From Craterostigma plantagineum (Eukaryota; Streptophyta; Magnoliopsida; Lamiales; Linderniaceae), in assembly GCA_027422505.1 (NCBI GenBank), contig JAPQWV010000331.1, positions 618,001 to 682,000 on the forward strand: DNA of 64,000 nucleotides. Direction: 5' to 3'. Shown here one piece after another: positions 37,027 to 48,316 of this stretch. Position 1 is the first letter of the stretch; every line of letters begins with the position of its first letter. A program made the position numbers and the translations under genes. The notes beneath the pieces are model-generated. The model did no database searches, was not told the origin of the DNA, and saw only the letters and a list, made by a program, of their open reading frames with translations.

Positions 37027-37266
37027 CCCCTCCGTCCCGCTAATTTTATCACATTTTTTCATTTCGCGCGTCCCAATAATTTTATCACATTTCCTTATTT
37101 AGCAAAAAACTATCACAAACAATCAATATAATAATATTAAATATTCTTACAAGACGTGTTAAAATATACACATTTTTACCTTTTCATTCTACTATATTAT
37201 TATAATAATACTATCTTAATTTACGTGTCCAACAGTATATGTGATAAAGATACGGGACGGAAGGAG
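37027..37266. mobile_element. Stowaway-like MITE with TA target duplication
   Basis: A 240-bp element beginning CCCCTCCGTCCCGC and ending ACGGGACGGAAGGAG, flanked by TA (37025-37026 and 37267-37268). It is AT-rich with the interior ATCACAAACAATCAATATAATAATATTAAATATTC. It lies about 330 bp upstream of the ZF-HD start codon, probably in its promoter. Confidence 0.8.
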
Positions 37267-37631
37267 TATATAATAAAATGACCTTGAAGTTACTTAAAAT
37301 TTGGTATGAAGAGGAAATATTGTTCTTTTTCTTTTTTGGTTGGGGGTAACAATTATACCAAAAGATCTATGTGTATGAATTATGATTATAGTCGAACGTG
37401 TACGATTTCTTACCCTCTTTTTTTTCCCGAAATAAAAAGGCAGAACCCAAGTTTAAGAAAGGAAGCAGAGCATCTTTTCCACAACCACCACCGTCAAAAG
37501 AACACAAGTTCAGACACAATGTTCCGTAAGAAAGGACGATTGAACAAAGATTCAATTCCCATAACTCTAATTGGTAAGTTAAGACTATAAGAAGAATAGA
37601 ACCTCCAAACGACGAAATCGAACGGAAGCTT
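37267..37631. other. Spacer between the ZF-HD promoter and the Alfin-like 3' end
   Basis: AT-rich sequence with no recognised gene. The rightmost part is the 3' untranslated region of the minus-strand Alfin-like gene. Confidence 0.4.
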
Positions 37632-39200
37632 TCAGGTCCTTGCCTTCTTGTTGTTACTGCAATTGGGGCATTTGTACTGCTTGATGTGTTCGGCCTTCGC
37701 TGGGGTTATCTTCACGCATTTTCCGTGGAACCACGTTTCGCATACGTCGCAGCAGATCCAAAATTCGTCGGTGGCGTAATTGTCGCCGCAAGCACCGCAT
37801 GTTGCTCCTTGTTCGTCCTCTTCTTCTTCATCATCTTCTTCTCCGCTCTCTTCTTCATCCTTCGGTGCAGACAATTTAGCTGATTTCTGATGGGATTCAG
37901 ATTGTCTAGACGTCTGCGATTGACAGGAAATTGCAAATAAGAATGTGAATACAGATGAAGTGATGTAAAGTCTAACTAGATAATATACAGCCACTTACTG
38001 TTTTCCCATTGTGTTTGTTCCTATTACCGTTGTGTTGAGACTGGTCTCTTGAATGCCTGGCAGAACCCGACACAACTTCGAATACGGTTGGCACGTCATT
38101 AATCATCTGGAAAAGACGTTTCCTGGGAAAATCCACCATATGTTATTATGTATCAGCCAAGGAGCAAGAAAGAACAGTTGAATGAATGCATTAGTTCGTT
38201 ATACCTCTCACTCTTCCCAAATCCAAATCGAGCGCCGAAGTAGAATGTGCCAGAAAGCAGCCATGAGTCGCTGTGGACAGCGACCAGAGCTGACCAATCC
38301 TTTTCTTGCATCCCATCTCTTGCAAAGTTTATGCCGAGTGCTGGTTCGGGCAGCTCAGGGGGAACCTCTTCGACAGGGAGGTTGACTTCCCATGTCTCGT
38401 TGGGCAGGCCATATAGACAAAGGTTTTCTTTTTCTACAAAGGGTTACACCAATTGCTCAGCAGCTTAAAAGACCATGGCACAGAATTTGTACGGGCTAAC
38501 CATGTTCAGAAACGACATGAAACGTTGAAGGAAGGTATCCATAAACAAAGAAACTCATAAGCAGAAACTCACCAGGATCACATTGCTCGTAAAATTTCTT
38601 AAAATCTGCAAGAGAGTGCAAAAAAATAAAGATTAAACCCTGAACTGCACCATATGAAATCTCCAGTTATTAACCAAAAAACAAGCCTATAAATCTATGA
38701 AGAAAAACGATGCTTGATCATATATGTATAGTGACTCCTGCGCTGCTCACAACAAACAACCTTCAAAACAACACGTTGAATAGGAAAAAGAAACAAAGTC
38801 TTTCGCCAGAGCTTTCCGATTTCATAACACTACACAGAAGTAATGTTAAACACCGATTCTTAACATCTGCAAGCCATTTAAAAATCATGTAAGCCGTACA
38901 TTCCACCAAAGAACAAAATCTACAGTTTTAACCACAAAACGTAAGGAGCCCATAAATCCACTCTACGCGCTACGTATTATCACAGGTATCACGAATCCTC
39001 AGCTGCTCACGAAGAAAACGAACACAAAAAACTTAATTTCACGAACCACGGACGTGGGTGTAAGAAAAACAGAAACTTCTCCATTCCGCAACAATAAACG
39101 TACCCTCAGTGAGGGCTTTGATGATTCCAGCTCGACGGCCCTTGAAATCGCTGAACACTTCCTCCACGGTTCTCGGTGCAGGATGCGAAACTCCTTCCAT
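37632..39200 (-). CDS. Alfin-like PHD-finger protein
   Basis: A nuclear histone reader. The C-terminal PHD finger of Alfin-like proteins binds H3K4me2/3, and the N-terminal Alfin domain recruits other chromatin factors. Five exons on the minus strand: 39200-39104, 38605-38573, 38433-38205, 38122-37999 and 37913-37632, in frame, 254 residues (family about 250). The Alfin domain (about 1-135) starts [20 protein letters not shown] and contains [38 protein letters not shown] and [16 protein letters not shown] variable linker with an acidic [10 protein letters not shown] stretch follows. The C4HC3 PHD finger (about 199-249) reads [20 protein letters not shown] ... [12 protein letters not shown] ... 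KQYKCPNC, all ligands present. Exon 2 has only 33 nt. The member number (AL1-7) cannot be assigned. Confidence 0.95.
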
Positions 39201-39961
39201 CTGCAATCTTCTCGGAAATCGAAATTCTGCAAAAAACAGCAGTCGACCCGCCGCGCGCAGAAATCAAACGGATGACGAACGAATCAGGGTTTTGTTTCGA
39301 GCTCTAGGGTTTCTCCTTCTTATCAGGGCGATTGCGATTGGCTCTGAACCATATCTTCTTTTTTCGTTAAACTTATAAAGGGAAAGAGAAGAGGACGGAT
39401 TATTAGGTGAAGGGTTAGACTTAAAAGATGAGTTAAAATCATTGGCATGAACGTTACACGGCTCATTATTTATTATGTTTTCCTTAATTAATTATCGTCA
39501 ATCGTTATTGGGCCGAATGAATTGGAGCCCATTTAATAGCCCGTGTTAATTGGATAATAAAAAAATGGCCTTTGTGTAATAAAATAAATGGCCATCATTT
39601 AGATAAACCATGGACCATATCTCATTAGCTTGGTTCTATAAAATAAAACGTGCCTTTGTGGCCTACCTAATCCTACATTTCTACTACTATTTTATTTTTT
39701 AAAAATTTCTTTCTGTGTTGAAAGTTGAAACTAATAAAACAATGTGTTGGTTATTAATAACGTTGACCTGCCATATTGTACATATCCTTATGGTCTTCTT
39801 TTTTTCTGGTCCAATTCTTGTCTGCATCATTCATTTAATATAACTCTTTTAAATATTTTTGTCTCTGAGCAGTCTTCTGCAAGTCATGGCTTCTTTGCAT
39901 TATCTGTTACCTAGATCGACTTGTAAAGATTACGGCTTCGTTAACGTGTCTCTGTGTGAGC

Positions 39962-39996
<35 letters not shown>

Positions 39997-40277
39997 TAGA
40001 GAGAGAGAGAGAGAGGGAGATTCCATACTTGAAGAAAGAAAACTTAACGCAAGAACACAACCTTGTACACTGCTGTAAGATTACAAAAGAAACCTGCATA
40101 AATTAAGAAGCTTGCTATTACAATAAGATACTCGGGAGTTTTTCAAGTCAGTGAGAAGTTGATAGATAGACAGATACAAATACATCACAAAATAAAACAA
40201 GATAAAAGGTTCTCATTAATACAACTGGGAAACAACATGACATCATAATCAATCGATAAAAGCTTCTCAATAGTCAT
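39201..40277. other. Upstream flank of the Alfin-like gene and 3' flank of the NAC gene
   Basis: No gene recognised. It includes the Alfin-like promoter (39.2-39.45 kb, with several AGCCCA/GGGCC words), AT-rich DNA and the GA microsatellite at 39965-40020. The last ~250 bp are the 3' region of the minus-strand NAC gene. Confidence 0.45.
39965..40020. repeat. (GA)n microsatellite
   Basis: A GA tract of about 28 units, interrupted once by TATA (GAGATATAGAGAGA). It lies about 260 bp downstream of the NAC gene's stop codon, outside any coding sequence. Confidence 0.85.
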
Positions 40278-41705
40278 TTACTTATGAATGACCTGATGAT
40301 AATTCTCAGGTATAATCCCATTAGTCCAATCCCAAGAAATTGCATCAGCGCTGTACGCCATTTGCGCCAACGATGATCCCTGCAAGGCGTTCGCCTGGGG
40401 AGTCTCCGCCCCCAAAGTCGGAAAGTGCGACAGCAGATAATTAGGGCTAACACCAATGTTAGGGTAGCAAATCTGATGATGATGATGATGGGGAAGAATA
40501 GAAGGATATTGATGGCCTTGCTGTGATTGCGACGAACTCATGACCACCTTGTAAAGATCAATGTTGTGCTCAGCTTCGATGCTCTGATGAGCAGCAGCAA
40601 TGTTGTTGTGTTATTGTGGTAAGTGTAAGAATTGCTGCTGCTGATTGGGCTCGCCTGCTTCTGGCGATTATTGCTCCGTGCCGACTTGTTGTTGTTCGCA
40701 TCTTTCGGCGAAGATTTTTTCGGTTCTTGATTAGGGTTTTCTGGGAACTGTCGTGTGGATTTCGAGGACGAAGAAGAAGAAGTTCGAGCGGCGATCAGCA
40801 AGCGCGGAAGAAGCGATGGATGGTCTTCGACTCCCGCCCTTTTGTAGACCCGACAAAGGGATATTTCTGCCTATAAAATTTTCAGACAGCACAAACACAT
40901 AGCATTAATTTCAGTCCCCCCATTTCAAACCCTACTGCTTCCGAGACACAAAGATTCCACCTTTTATGACATAGAAAGGGAGGAAAACACAGCAAAAAAA
41001 AAAATTAGAAACCGAATTAGGTTAAATCGAAAAAAGATCGAACCTTTTGGAGGCGTTCGGTTTCGTGAAGAGGAAGCCTATACTCGTTCATAATCCAGCT
41101 CGACCTTATCCCTTTAGGAGCCTTCCCCGAATAGAAAACTAGGGTTTTCTTCAGACCGATCGACCTCGAATTATCTTCGCTTTTGATCGTTCGATCAGCG
41201 CCGGTCGCTTTCCAGTAACCCGAAGTCGTTACTCTGTTGGGCCGATCTCCGTTCCTGTACTTTCGATCTCTTGGCACGTAAAAGTACCACTCTTTCTCGC
41301 CCATTGCTGCTAAGGCTAATCCAATCAAACACACACACACAGCATTATGTATGATTACATATACAGCAGAGGTAAATATATAAACCTAGGAATGAATTAA
41401 ATTTTTATTACAATTATACCGGGAAGTTCCCAAGGGTCGTAACGGTAGAGATCCAAGAAAGCGATGAGCTCGACGTTGAAGCGTCTGCCTTCGATTTTAC
41501 GCCTAAGGTAGAATTCGACGAGCTCTTCTTCGGTGGGATGGAATCGAAAGCCAGGCATGACCATGTCATGCTGATGATGATGAAAATGATGATGATGATG
41601 ATTATGGTCATCGCTGCTTATATCATCGTTGTTGTTCTTGCTAGCAGTATTAGTGCTGCTGCTGTGGCTCATACCTGCTAATTCTTGATTGTTGTTCGTA
41701 TACAT
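40278..41705 (-). CDS. NAC035: NAC transcription factor, LOV1/NAC035-like, with a probable frameshift in exon 3
   Basis: A nuclear NAC-domain factor; its Arabidopsis relative LOV1 represses CONSTANS and affects cold response. Three exons on the minus strand: 41705-41420, 41315-41044 and 40870-40278. The N-terminus is Asn/His-rich, then the NAC domain has subdomains [86 protein letters not shown] and [17 protein letters not shown]. The tail is low complexity. Exon 3 needs 593 nt plus one to reach the conserved C-terminus ([18 protein letters not shown], stop at 40278). As written, the frame leaves after ...YTYHNNTTT near 40600 and stops at 40538. The terminal motif resembles the LOV1 C-terminus, so a one-base loss around 40590-40615 is likely. 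The orthology call is from memory. Confidence 0.88.
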
Positions 41706-42158
41706 GAAAAGAAAAGAAATTGAATATTATTACATGTCACGAGGGTTTTCTATTGCATCGTATTTATTTGGATGACGAATGTATTGTGCGTCGTCGGAGA
41801 GTAATAAAGCGCAATCAGTGCAAGTGGAGAAAAGGTTTGTATGGAGAGGAGAAAGAAGTTGATTGTGTGAGTGCGTTGTTGTATATAATACAGCCAATCA
41901 ATAAAAAGACTTGTTCCATACGTCGTCGTCTTTAGCCCTTTTGTCCTGTAGTTATCATCTCCTTCTCCATCTCTTAGTGAATTGCAGTGATTGTATTTTA
42001 ATTTTACATGATTAATGGGCTGAATTAGAATATGCGGGAAATATGAGGGCCTACTTGAGAAGATGATGATGATGTATCTCTGGCATTGAATTTGTGAAAG
42101 GGACGTCAGCACGTAGGGTTTAATTCATTGGCGGTGGGTTTGGAGGGTTTTTATTTAA
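41706..42158. other. NAC gene promoter
   Basis: Upstream region of the minus-strand NAC gene. A TATA-like element on the minus strand (TATTATATACAACAACG near 41875-41895) is plausible. No other gene or repeat recognised. Confidence 0.4.
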
Positions 42159-42574
42159 GGTACGTCTACACACATACCCAATTGAATAAAATTTTTACAC
42201 ATAGACATAGGTATCCATGTTAAAAAAATTTACAGATAGGTATCCGATTTAATTTCTACCAGTTTCTTTAGTCATGCCGTACCTTTCTGTGTATATATTG
42301 CGTAACATAACACGGTTATAGGGTACCTAAATGTAGCATACGTCGTACCTACGGCATACTTGTGTGTTACATAGGGCGTACCTAAATGTAGCATACGTCG
42401 TACCATTTCTGTTATATATGGTACTTACCCAAATGTGTTGTATGGTGTACCTGCAGTGATCGGGTACCTGTGTGCAAAAAAAATATTCTGTTAGGTACCT
42501 ACATATAAAAAAATTCTGACAGGGTACTAAATTATAAGTTTTCATCCAAATAGGTACTTATGTGTAAAGACCCC
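42159..42574. mobile_element. GGTACC-rich fold-back element, copy 3
   Basis: The left end GTCTACACACATACCCAATTGAATAAAATTTT pairs with the right end ATCCAAATAGGTACTTATGTGTAAAGACCCC. The outer word GGGGTCTTTACACATAA is the same as the left end of copy 1 at 3559. The interior repeats CCTAAATGTAGCATACGTCGTACC twice and has GTACCTGCAGTGATCGGGTACCTGTGTG. It lies about 450 bp upstream of the NAC start codon. Non-coding. Confidence 0.62.
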
Positions 42575-43566
42575 TTTATTTAATCCGTCGATATAATTTA
42601 ATTTGATTTGATGAAAAGAATACGCATTTCTTTCTCACTTTACTTATGTATTTATTCTTGGAAGCTGCCAATTTGAAGCAGTTTATTAATACCCTAGTAA
42701 GATTGTTGCTGAATAGAATTATACATACGTAGCATGTGAAGTTATTAATAAAGCATTTAAGTTAAGCCGTCAAATTAAGTCCTCTGTCGTTCGGCTAATC
42801 ACGCTAAACACTAATTAAGAATGCAATTAATATCATAGCTACATTGATTTAATGGGACATTCTAACTTGTCTTACACTAATGTGTTTTATATTTTACTAT
42901 CTAGGTCAATGAATTTTTTAAGTGAAATCGAAATGATGTAGTCAAAGTATATATAACTATGAAAAGTAGAATAGGTTACCCGCGCACAATTGGGAAATAT
43001 ATTGTTTCACTAATGTCTTACACTGTCGTTCTTCAGTATTCCTCCAAACATACATCCATTGTCATAATATATTTGTTTCACCGCTTGGTAATCTTTCGAA
43101 ACACGTAATAATGAAGAACTGACAAACAAAATTACTTCATAAAACAAAATATATTGCTCTGTATAACTTGGTTGGTACGCTTTTTTTTTAAGACTATAGA
43201 GATATATTGAGAACCCTAACTTCACGGTGTATATATTCAGTGTGACAATAATTAGGATTAGTAACACTACTAACCTTCATCTGTTTCATTGTCATTATGC
43301 TTTCTTTATGGTTCTTATTTATGACGTCCCTCTCTTTTCACCTTTTATCCTTTTCCTTATGGACTATATTATTACGTACAGTAAAAGTCTTTATCATAAA
43401 ATGTAAATTTTGATTATTATAAAGTTACATATTACTTTTGCCAATATTAGTCGATTACAGGCTGTAAGGGAATTGCAGTTCTTTTAGAAAATATACACTC
43501 ACAGTTTAATTTTATAAACAAACGATGGTTTATTTAAATTGAATTTCTAATAAAGAATCTCCCCAT
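42575..43566. other. AT-rich spacer left of the copia insertion
   Basis: About 1 kb of AT-rich DNA without recognised genes or repeats. Its right end (CTTGA) is the target-site duplication of the copia element. Confidence 0.45.
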
Positions 43567-43571
43567 CTTGA

Positions 43572-44187
43572 TGTTGACAATCCAGCCACCCACCTACCGC
43601 ACACCAACATTGAAAAAGAAAAAAATAAAATATTATTATAATATTTTATTATAATAATGAAAGGTCCATATTGAAGGGCGACGCGGCGGATTCCTGGCCG
43701 CCCATTTCGAGTGGTCCAGAAGAGCTGAAGACATCTATAAATAGGCTGAGGATTCTTCAGTTATTATCATCACAAGCTCATTCGAGTTTTACTATATATA
43801 GAGAGAAGTAGTTCGAGTGAATTGTGAGATTATCAGTTCAGGTAGAAACTGATAGGGTTCCACATCCACAGAGAGGTGTGAGGTAAACACGAGTGGTAAA
43901 AGTGAGATAGTAAAAATTCGAGGGTTGTAATTTTTACTATAGTGAAGATTTTGCCGACTCGGCCGTGGTTTTTCCCTCTTCGTTAACAGAGGGTTTTCCA
44001 CGTTAAAGTTCTGGTGTTCTTTCTTAATTTACGGTAATTTTTATTTTTACCGTGGTAGTTACTGTGCGGGTCCCACCAAATTTACCTCGTGGGTCCCACT
44101 TCTCCCGATCGTCGTACCGAGCCAAACCGGGACCAGTTCCGCTGCGGGGCCCACTAACCACCACGGGGCCCACCACCATTCCCAACA
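43572..44187 (+). repeat. 5' LTR of the copia element
   Basis: Bounded by TGTTGACA and CCCAACA. A TATA-like CTATAAATAGGCTGAGG sits at about 43736-43752, and an AT-rich inverted run (AATATTATTATAATATTTTATTATAATAAT) lies just upstream of it. Transcription would start shortly after the TATA box. The motif GGGTTTTCCACGTTAAAGT lies near the R/U5 region. Confidence 0.93.
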
Positions 44188-44189
44188 AG

Positions 44190-44201
44190 TGGTATCAGAG
44201 C
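44190..44201 (+). other. Retrotransposon primer-binding site
   Basis: TGGTATCAGAGC, starting two bases after the 5' LTR, is complementary to the 3' end of plant initiator methionine tRNA. This is the usual minus-strand primer for Tork/Tnt1 copia elements. Confidence 0.9.
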
Positions 44202-44274
44202 CTGATAGTATTCTAAGTATGCTCTGTGGTTGCAGCTTTGACTGGTCTTCCACATCAGAAAAGATACTAGTAGG

Positions 44275-47200
44275 TTGCTGGTAGATTTTGACGGCCACAT
44301 GGAGAACGACGGAGGAATGATCAAGCTGACAGTAACGAATTACTCCATATGGAAATCAAGGATGGAGGATTATCTTTATTGCAAAGACCTCCATGAACCA
44401 ATCGAAAATGGAGGCAAGATGCCCGAAGGCGGGAATGCCGACCTATGGAAGAAATTGCAAAGAAAGACGCTAGCTGTGATCCGCCAATGGGTGGACATTA
44501 GCCTCTACAATCACGTCCGAAATGAAACAGACCCCTACAAACTCTGGACGAAATTGGAGGGTATGTACGAGGTGACAAATGCGCTAAGTAAGGTATTCAT
44601 GATGCGGAAACTCATGAATGTGAAGCTGAACGAGGGACGATCAGTTGCTGAACATCTGAACGACTTTGAAGGGCTGGTAACTCAACTCACAAGTGCCGGT
44701 CTAGTCCTTGATGATGAGCTACAAGCATGTCTACTATTAGGATCTCTACCTGATAGCTGGGATACGTTGGTGGTATCGCTCACTAACTCCGCACCAAGTG
44801 GTAAAGTCACGATGGAGATGGTGAAAAACAGACTCTACAATGAAGAGCTGCGACGGAAGGATGCCGCCAGTACTAGTACGGGAAATCAGGCCCTTGTTAT
44901 GGAGAATAGGGGTCGGAGCAAGAGTAGAGGACCAAAAGGATTCGACAAGTCAAAAGATAGATCCAAGTCCAGGGAGATGAGGAAGTGCTACCATTGTGGA
45001 AAAATTGGCCACTTACAAAGAAATTGTAGACTTCTCAACGGAAAACAGAAACAAGACGATGACAAGAACACGTCTGCAATCGCCTCCAATGATAGTGGAG
45101 AGGTTACTCTGGTGAATGAAGCAGACTGCTGTCATGTTGCGGATGCAAGCACCGAATGGGTAGTGGACTCTGGTGCCTCCTACCATTGTGTTCCAAGGCG
45201 TGAATACTTCTCCACATATAAGGCGGGAAACTTTGGCACTACCAAGATGGGTAACCAAAGTGTTTCTAAAATAGTGGGGATCGGTGATATCTGTATCCAG
45301 ACGAGCGTGGGGTGCACATTACGGCTGAAAGATGTGCGACATATTCCAGACCTGCGTCTCAACCTGATTTCTGTGAAGGTGCTGGACAACGAAGGATACT
45401 ATAACGAGATGGCGAATAGCAACTGGAAACTCACCAAAGGATCGTTGGTGGTAGCGAGAGGAAGGCTATGCTGCTCGCTCTACAAGATGCACGCAACGAT
45501 ATGTGCTAACCAACTTAATGCCGTTGAAGATGATGCTTCTCCAAATTTGTGGCACAGACGGCTGGCGCACGTAGGAGAGAAGGGGTTGAATATCTTGGCT
45601 AAAAAGTCCCTCATACCAGTAGCCAAGGAGAAAGCGATGAACCCCTGCGATCATTGTTTATTTGGAAAGCAACATAGAGTTTCATTCGCGAAGAGCTCAA
45701 CCAGACGAATGAGGAAGTTGGAGTTGGTACACTCTGACATATGCGGACCCATGGAAGTCGAATCTCTGGGAGGTAGTAAATATTTTCTGACCTTCATTGA
45801 TGATGCGTCTCGCAAGACCTGGGTATATCTGTTGCGGACGAAGGACCAGGTTTTCTATTATTTCAAGAAGTTCCATGCGATGGTGGAAAGAGAAACTGGA
45901 ATGCCGCTAAAGTGTCTACGCACAGATAATGGTGGTGAATACATCTCTCGGGAGTTCAGAGATTATTCCACGAAACATGGCATTAGGCATGAGAAGACAG
46001 TTCCTGGAACTCCTCAGCAAAATGGTGTCGCAGAGAGAATGAATCGAACCATTATGGAGAGAGTCCGAGCGATGCTCAAGATGGCTAATCTATCTAAGTC
46101 ATTTTGGGGGGAAGCTGTCAATACTGCAGTCTATCTTATCAACCGACTACCTTCATCGGCGTTGGATTTTGATATACCAGAGAAGGTGTGGACCGGTAGA
46201 GACATCTCATATTCGCATTTGAGAGTGTTTGGCTGCAAGGCGTTCATGCATGTGCCCAAGGAGCAAAGATCGAAGCTTGATGATAAATCAAATCCTTGCA
46301 TCTTTGTTGGGTACAGAGACGAGGAATTCGGCTACAGACTTTGGGATCCAAAGAAGAAAAAGACTGTTCGAAGTCGCGACGTAGTATACCATGAGCATGA
46401 GATCATGAGAGACTCAGATGTGGATACGGCGAAATCCACAGGTGACGGTGTTGTCGATTATACACCAGTCAGCATTCCACATGACGGTGCCACGGAGGAA
46501 GGAATGCAACAATCAGAACCTGAACCAGAAGAACCAGCCATTGATGATGATGAACCTGTCGTAGATGAACACACTGAAGGTACTGAGCAGGGGGAGCCTT
46601 CAGATGTGCAAGAAGCAGTTGAACCTCATCTGAGAAGGTCAACTAGGGAACGCCAACCATCTACGAGGTATCCGAGTTCTGATTATATTTTGATTACTGA
46701 TGAGGGGGAGCCAGAGAGCTTCCAGGAAGTACAATCTTGTAGGGACAAAGATTGTTGGACAAAGGCCATGCAAGAGGAGATGGATTCTCTGAAGAAGAAT
46801 GATACGTACGAGTTAGTTCGATTGCCGAAAGGAAAGAAAACACTCAAGAACAAATGGGTGTACAAATTGAAGAAGGATGATGGCAAGCTGGTCAGATACA
46901 AGGCTCGATTAGTGGTCAAAGGTTTCACTCAGAGGAAGGGGATCGACTTTGACGAGATATTTTCACCTGTCGTGAAGATGAGTTCAATCAGAGTCATACT
47001 GGGACTAGCTGCTACCATGGATCTTCACTTGGAGCAACTCGACGTGAAGACCGCATTCTTGCATGGTGATCTTGATGAGGAGATATATATGGAACAACCC
47101 GAAGGGTTCGAGGTTAGAGGTAAAGAGGACATGGTCTGCCGGCTGAAGAAAAGCTTGTACGGTCTGAAACAAGCTCCACGGCAGTGGTACAAGAAATTTG

Positions 47201-48264
47201 ATTCTTTCATGGTGCATCAGGGGTTCAAGAGAACAGATGCAGATCCATGTGTTTACGTCCGAAGATACTCTAACGGTAAATTTATCGTTCTTCTCCTGTA
47301 TGTTGATGATATGCTAATTGTCGGACAAGATGCAGAGATGATTAGCAGGTTGAAGAAAGATTTGTCAAAGACGTTTGACATGAAGGATTTGGGTTCGGCA
47401 AAGCGAATTCTCGGAATGGAGATTACCCGAGATCGAAAAGCTGGGAAATTGTGGTTATCCCAGGAGCGCTATATTGAACGAGTTCTAGAGAGATTCAATA
47501 TGAAGGATGCTAAGCCAGTTAGCACGCCACTTGCCGCGCACTTTCAGTTGCGAAAGAAATCCGGTCCATCAACAACAGAAGACGGAGAAGATGTCCCAGA
47601 TATTCCATATTCATCGGCGGTCGGAAGTTTGATGTACGCCATGGTGTGTACGAGGCCAGATATCGCTCACGCAGTTGGCGTTGTGAGTCGATTTCTATCG
47701 AATCCCGGGAAGTCACATTGGGAAGCAGTGAAGTGGATCTTGAGGTACCTGAGAGGAACTTCCAAATTATGCCTAACGTTTGGAAGTGGTAAATGTTTTC
47801 TTACAGGATATACGGATGCTGATATGGCCGGTGATCTCGACAGCAGAAAGTCAACGTCGGGATACATTTTTACACTCTCAGGGGGAGCTATCTCATGGCA
47901 GTCGAGGTTACAGAAATGTGTTTCTTTATCAACTACTGAAGCGGAGTATGTTGCAGCAACGGAAGCTGGCAAGGAGATGCTCTGGTTGAAGAGATTCTTT
48001 CAGGAGTTGGGAATTCAGCAGGAGGAATACATAATATTTTGCGATAGTCAAAGTGCTTTGGACTTGAGCAAGAATACTATGTATCACTCGAGGACGAAAC
48101 ACATCGACGTTCGTTACCATTGGCTCAGACTGGCTATTGAGGAAAAAGCGTTCAAGCTGGAGAAGATCCACACAGACAAGAATGTTGCGGACATTCTGAC
48201 GAAGGTGATTCCCAAGGAGAAGACAGAGTTCTGCGCCGGGCAAGCCGGCATGGGCTATCGCTGA
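44275..48264 (+). CDS. Retrotransposon gag-pol polyprotein (Tnt1-like)
   Basis: An intact 1329-residue polyprotein in copia order (gag, protease, integrase, reverse transcriptase, RNase H). Gag includes a UBN2-type capsid region and one CCHC zinc knuckle, CYHCGKIGHLQRNC (about 238-251). The protease active site is WVVDSGASYH (about 294-303). A GAG-pre-integrase HH-CC region (LWHRRLAHVG ... CDHCLFGK) is followed by the integrase core with HSDICGPM, TDNGGEY and QQNGVAERMN (D-D-E present). The RT has LYVDDMLIVG (about 1007-1016). RNase H has YTDADMAG, TTEAEYVA and CDSQSALDLSKN. No stop or frameshift is seen, so the element may be autonomous. A second in-frame Met at 44299 is an equally good start. 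Confidence 0.96.
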   Translation: MLVDFDGHMENDGGMIKLTVTNYSIWKSRMEDYLYCKDLHEPIENGGKMPEGGNADLWKKLQRKTLAVIRQWVDISLYNHVRNETDPYKLWTKLEGMYEVTNALSKVFMMRKLMNVKLNEGRSVAEHLNDFEGLVTQLTSAGLVLDDELQACLLLGSLPDSWDTLVVSLTNSAPSGKVTMEMVKNRLYNEELRRKDAASTSTGNQALVMENRGRSKSRGPKGFDKSKDRSKSREMRKCYHCGKIGHLQRNCRLLNGKQKQDDDKNTSAIASNDSGEVTLVNEADCCHVADASTEWVVDSGASYHCVPRREYFSTYKAGNFGTTKMGNQSVSKIVGIGDICIQTSVGCTLRLKDVRHIPDLRLNLISVKVLDNEGYYNEMANSNWKLTKGSLVVARGRLCCSLYKMHATICANQLNAVEDDASPNLWHRRLAHVGEKGLNILAKKSLIPVAKEKAMNPCDHCLFGKQHRVSFAKSSTRRMRKLELVHSDICGPMEVESLGGSKYFLTFIDDASRKTWVYLLRTKDQVFYYFKKFHAMVERETGMPLKCLRTDNGGEYISREFRDYSTKHGIRHEKTVPGTPQQNGVAERMNRTIMERVRAMLKMANLSKSFWGEAVNTAVYLINRLPSSALDFDIPEKVWTGRDISYSHLRVFGCKAFMHVPKEQRSKLDDKSNPCIFVGYRDEEFGYRLWDPKKKKTVRSRDVVYHEHEIMRDSDVDTAKSTGDGVVDYTPVSIPHDGATEEGMQQSEPEPEEPAIDDDEPVVDEHTEGTEQGEPSDVQEAVEPHLRRSTRERQPSTRYPSSDYILITDEGEPESFQEVQSCRDKDCWTKAMQEEMDSLKKNDTYELVRLPKGKKTLKNKWVYKLKKDDGKLVRYKARLVVKGFTQRKGIDFDEIFSPVVKMSSIRVILGLAATMDLHLEQLDVKTAFLHGDLDEEIYMEQPEGFEVRGKEDMVCRLKKSLYGLKQAPRQWYKKFDSFMVHQGFKRTDADPCVYVRRYSNGKFIVLLLYVDDMLIVGQDAEMISRLKKDLSKTFDMKDLGSAKRILGMEITRDRKAGKLWLSQERYIERVLERFNMKDAKPVSTPLAAHFQLRKKSGPSTTEDGEDVPDIPYSSAVGSLMYAMVCTRPDIAHAVGVVSRFLSNPGKSHWEAVKWILRYLRGTSKLCLTFGSGKCFLTGYTDADMAGDLDSRKSTSGYIFTLSGGAISWQSRLQKCVSLSTTEAEYVAATEAGKEMLWLKRFFQELGIQQEEYIIFCDSQSALDLSKNTMYHSRTKHIDVRYHWLRLAIEEKAFKLEKIHTDKNVADILTKVIPKEKTEFCAGQAGMGYR

Positions 48265-48299
48265 GGCGGTAGGAGATCTCTCCCGCAAATAATGAATGA

Positions 48300-48316
48300 G
48301 GCTGGAGGGGGAGAAT
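48300..48316 (+). other. Polypurine tract
   Basis: The purine-rich GGCTGGAGGGGGAGAAT immediately precedes the 3' LTR and would serve as the plus-strand primer. Confidence 0.85.

Noticed and set aside
43792..44001. 69-codon minus-strand ORF repeated identically at 48537-48746
   Set aside because: It lies inside the two LTRs; the duplication reflects the LTRs, not a gene pair.
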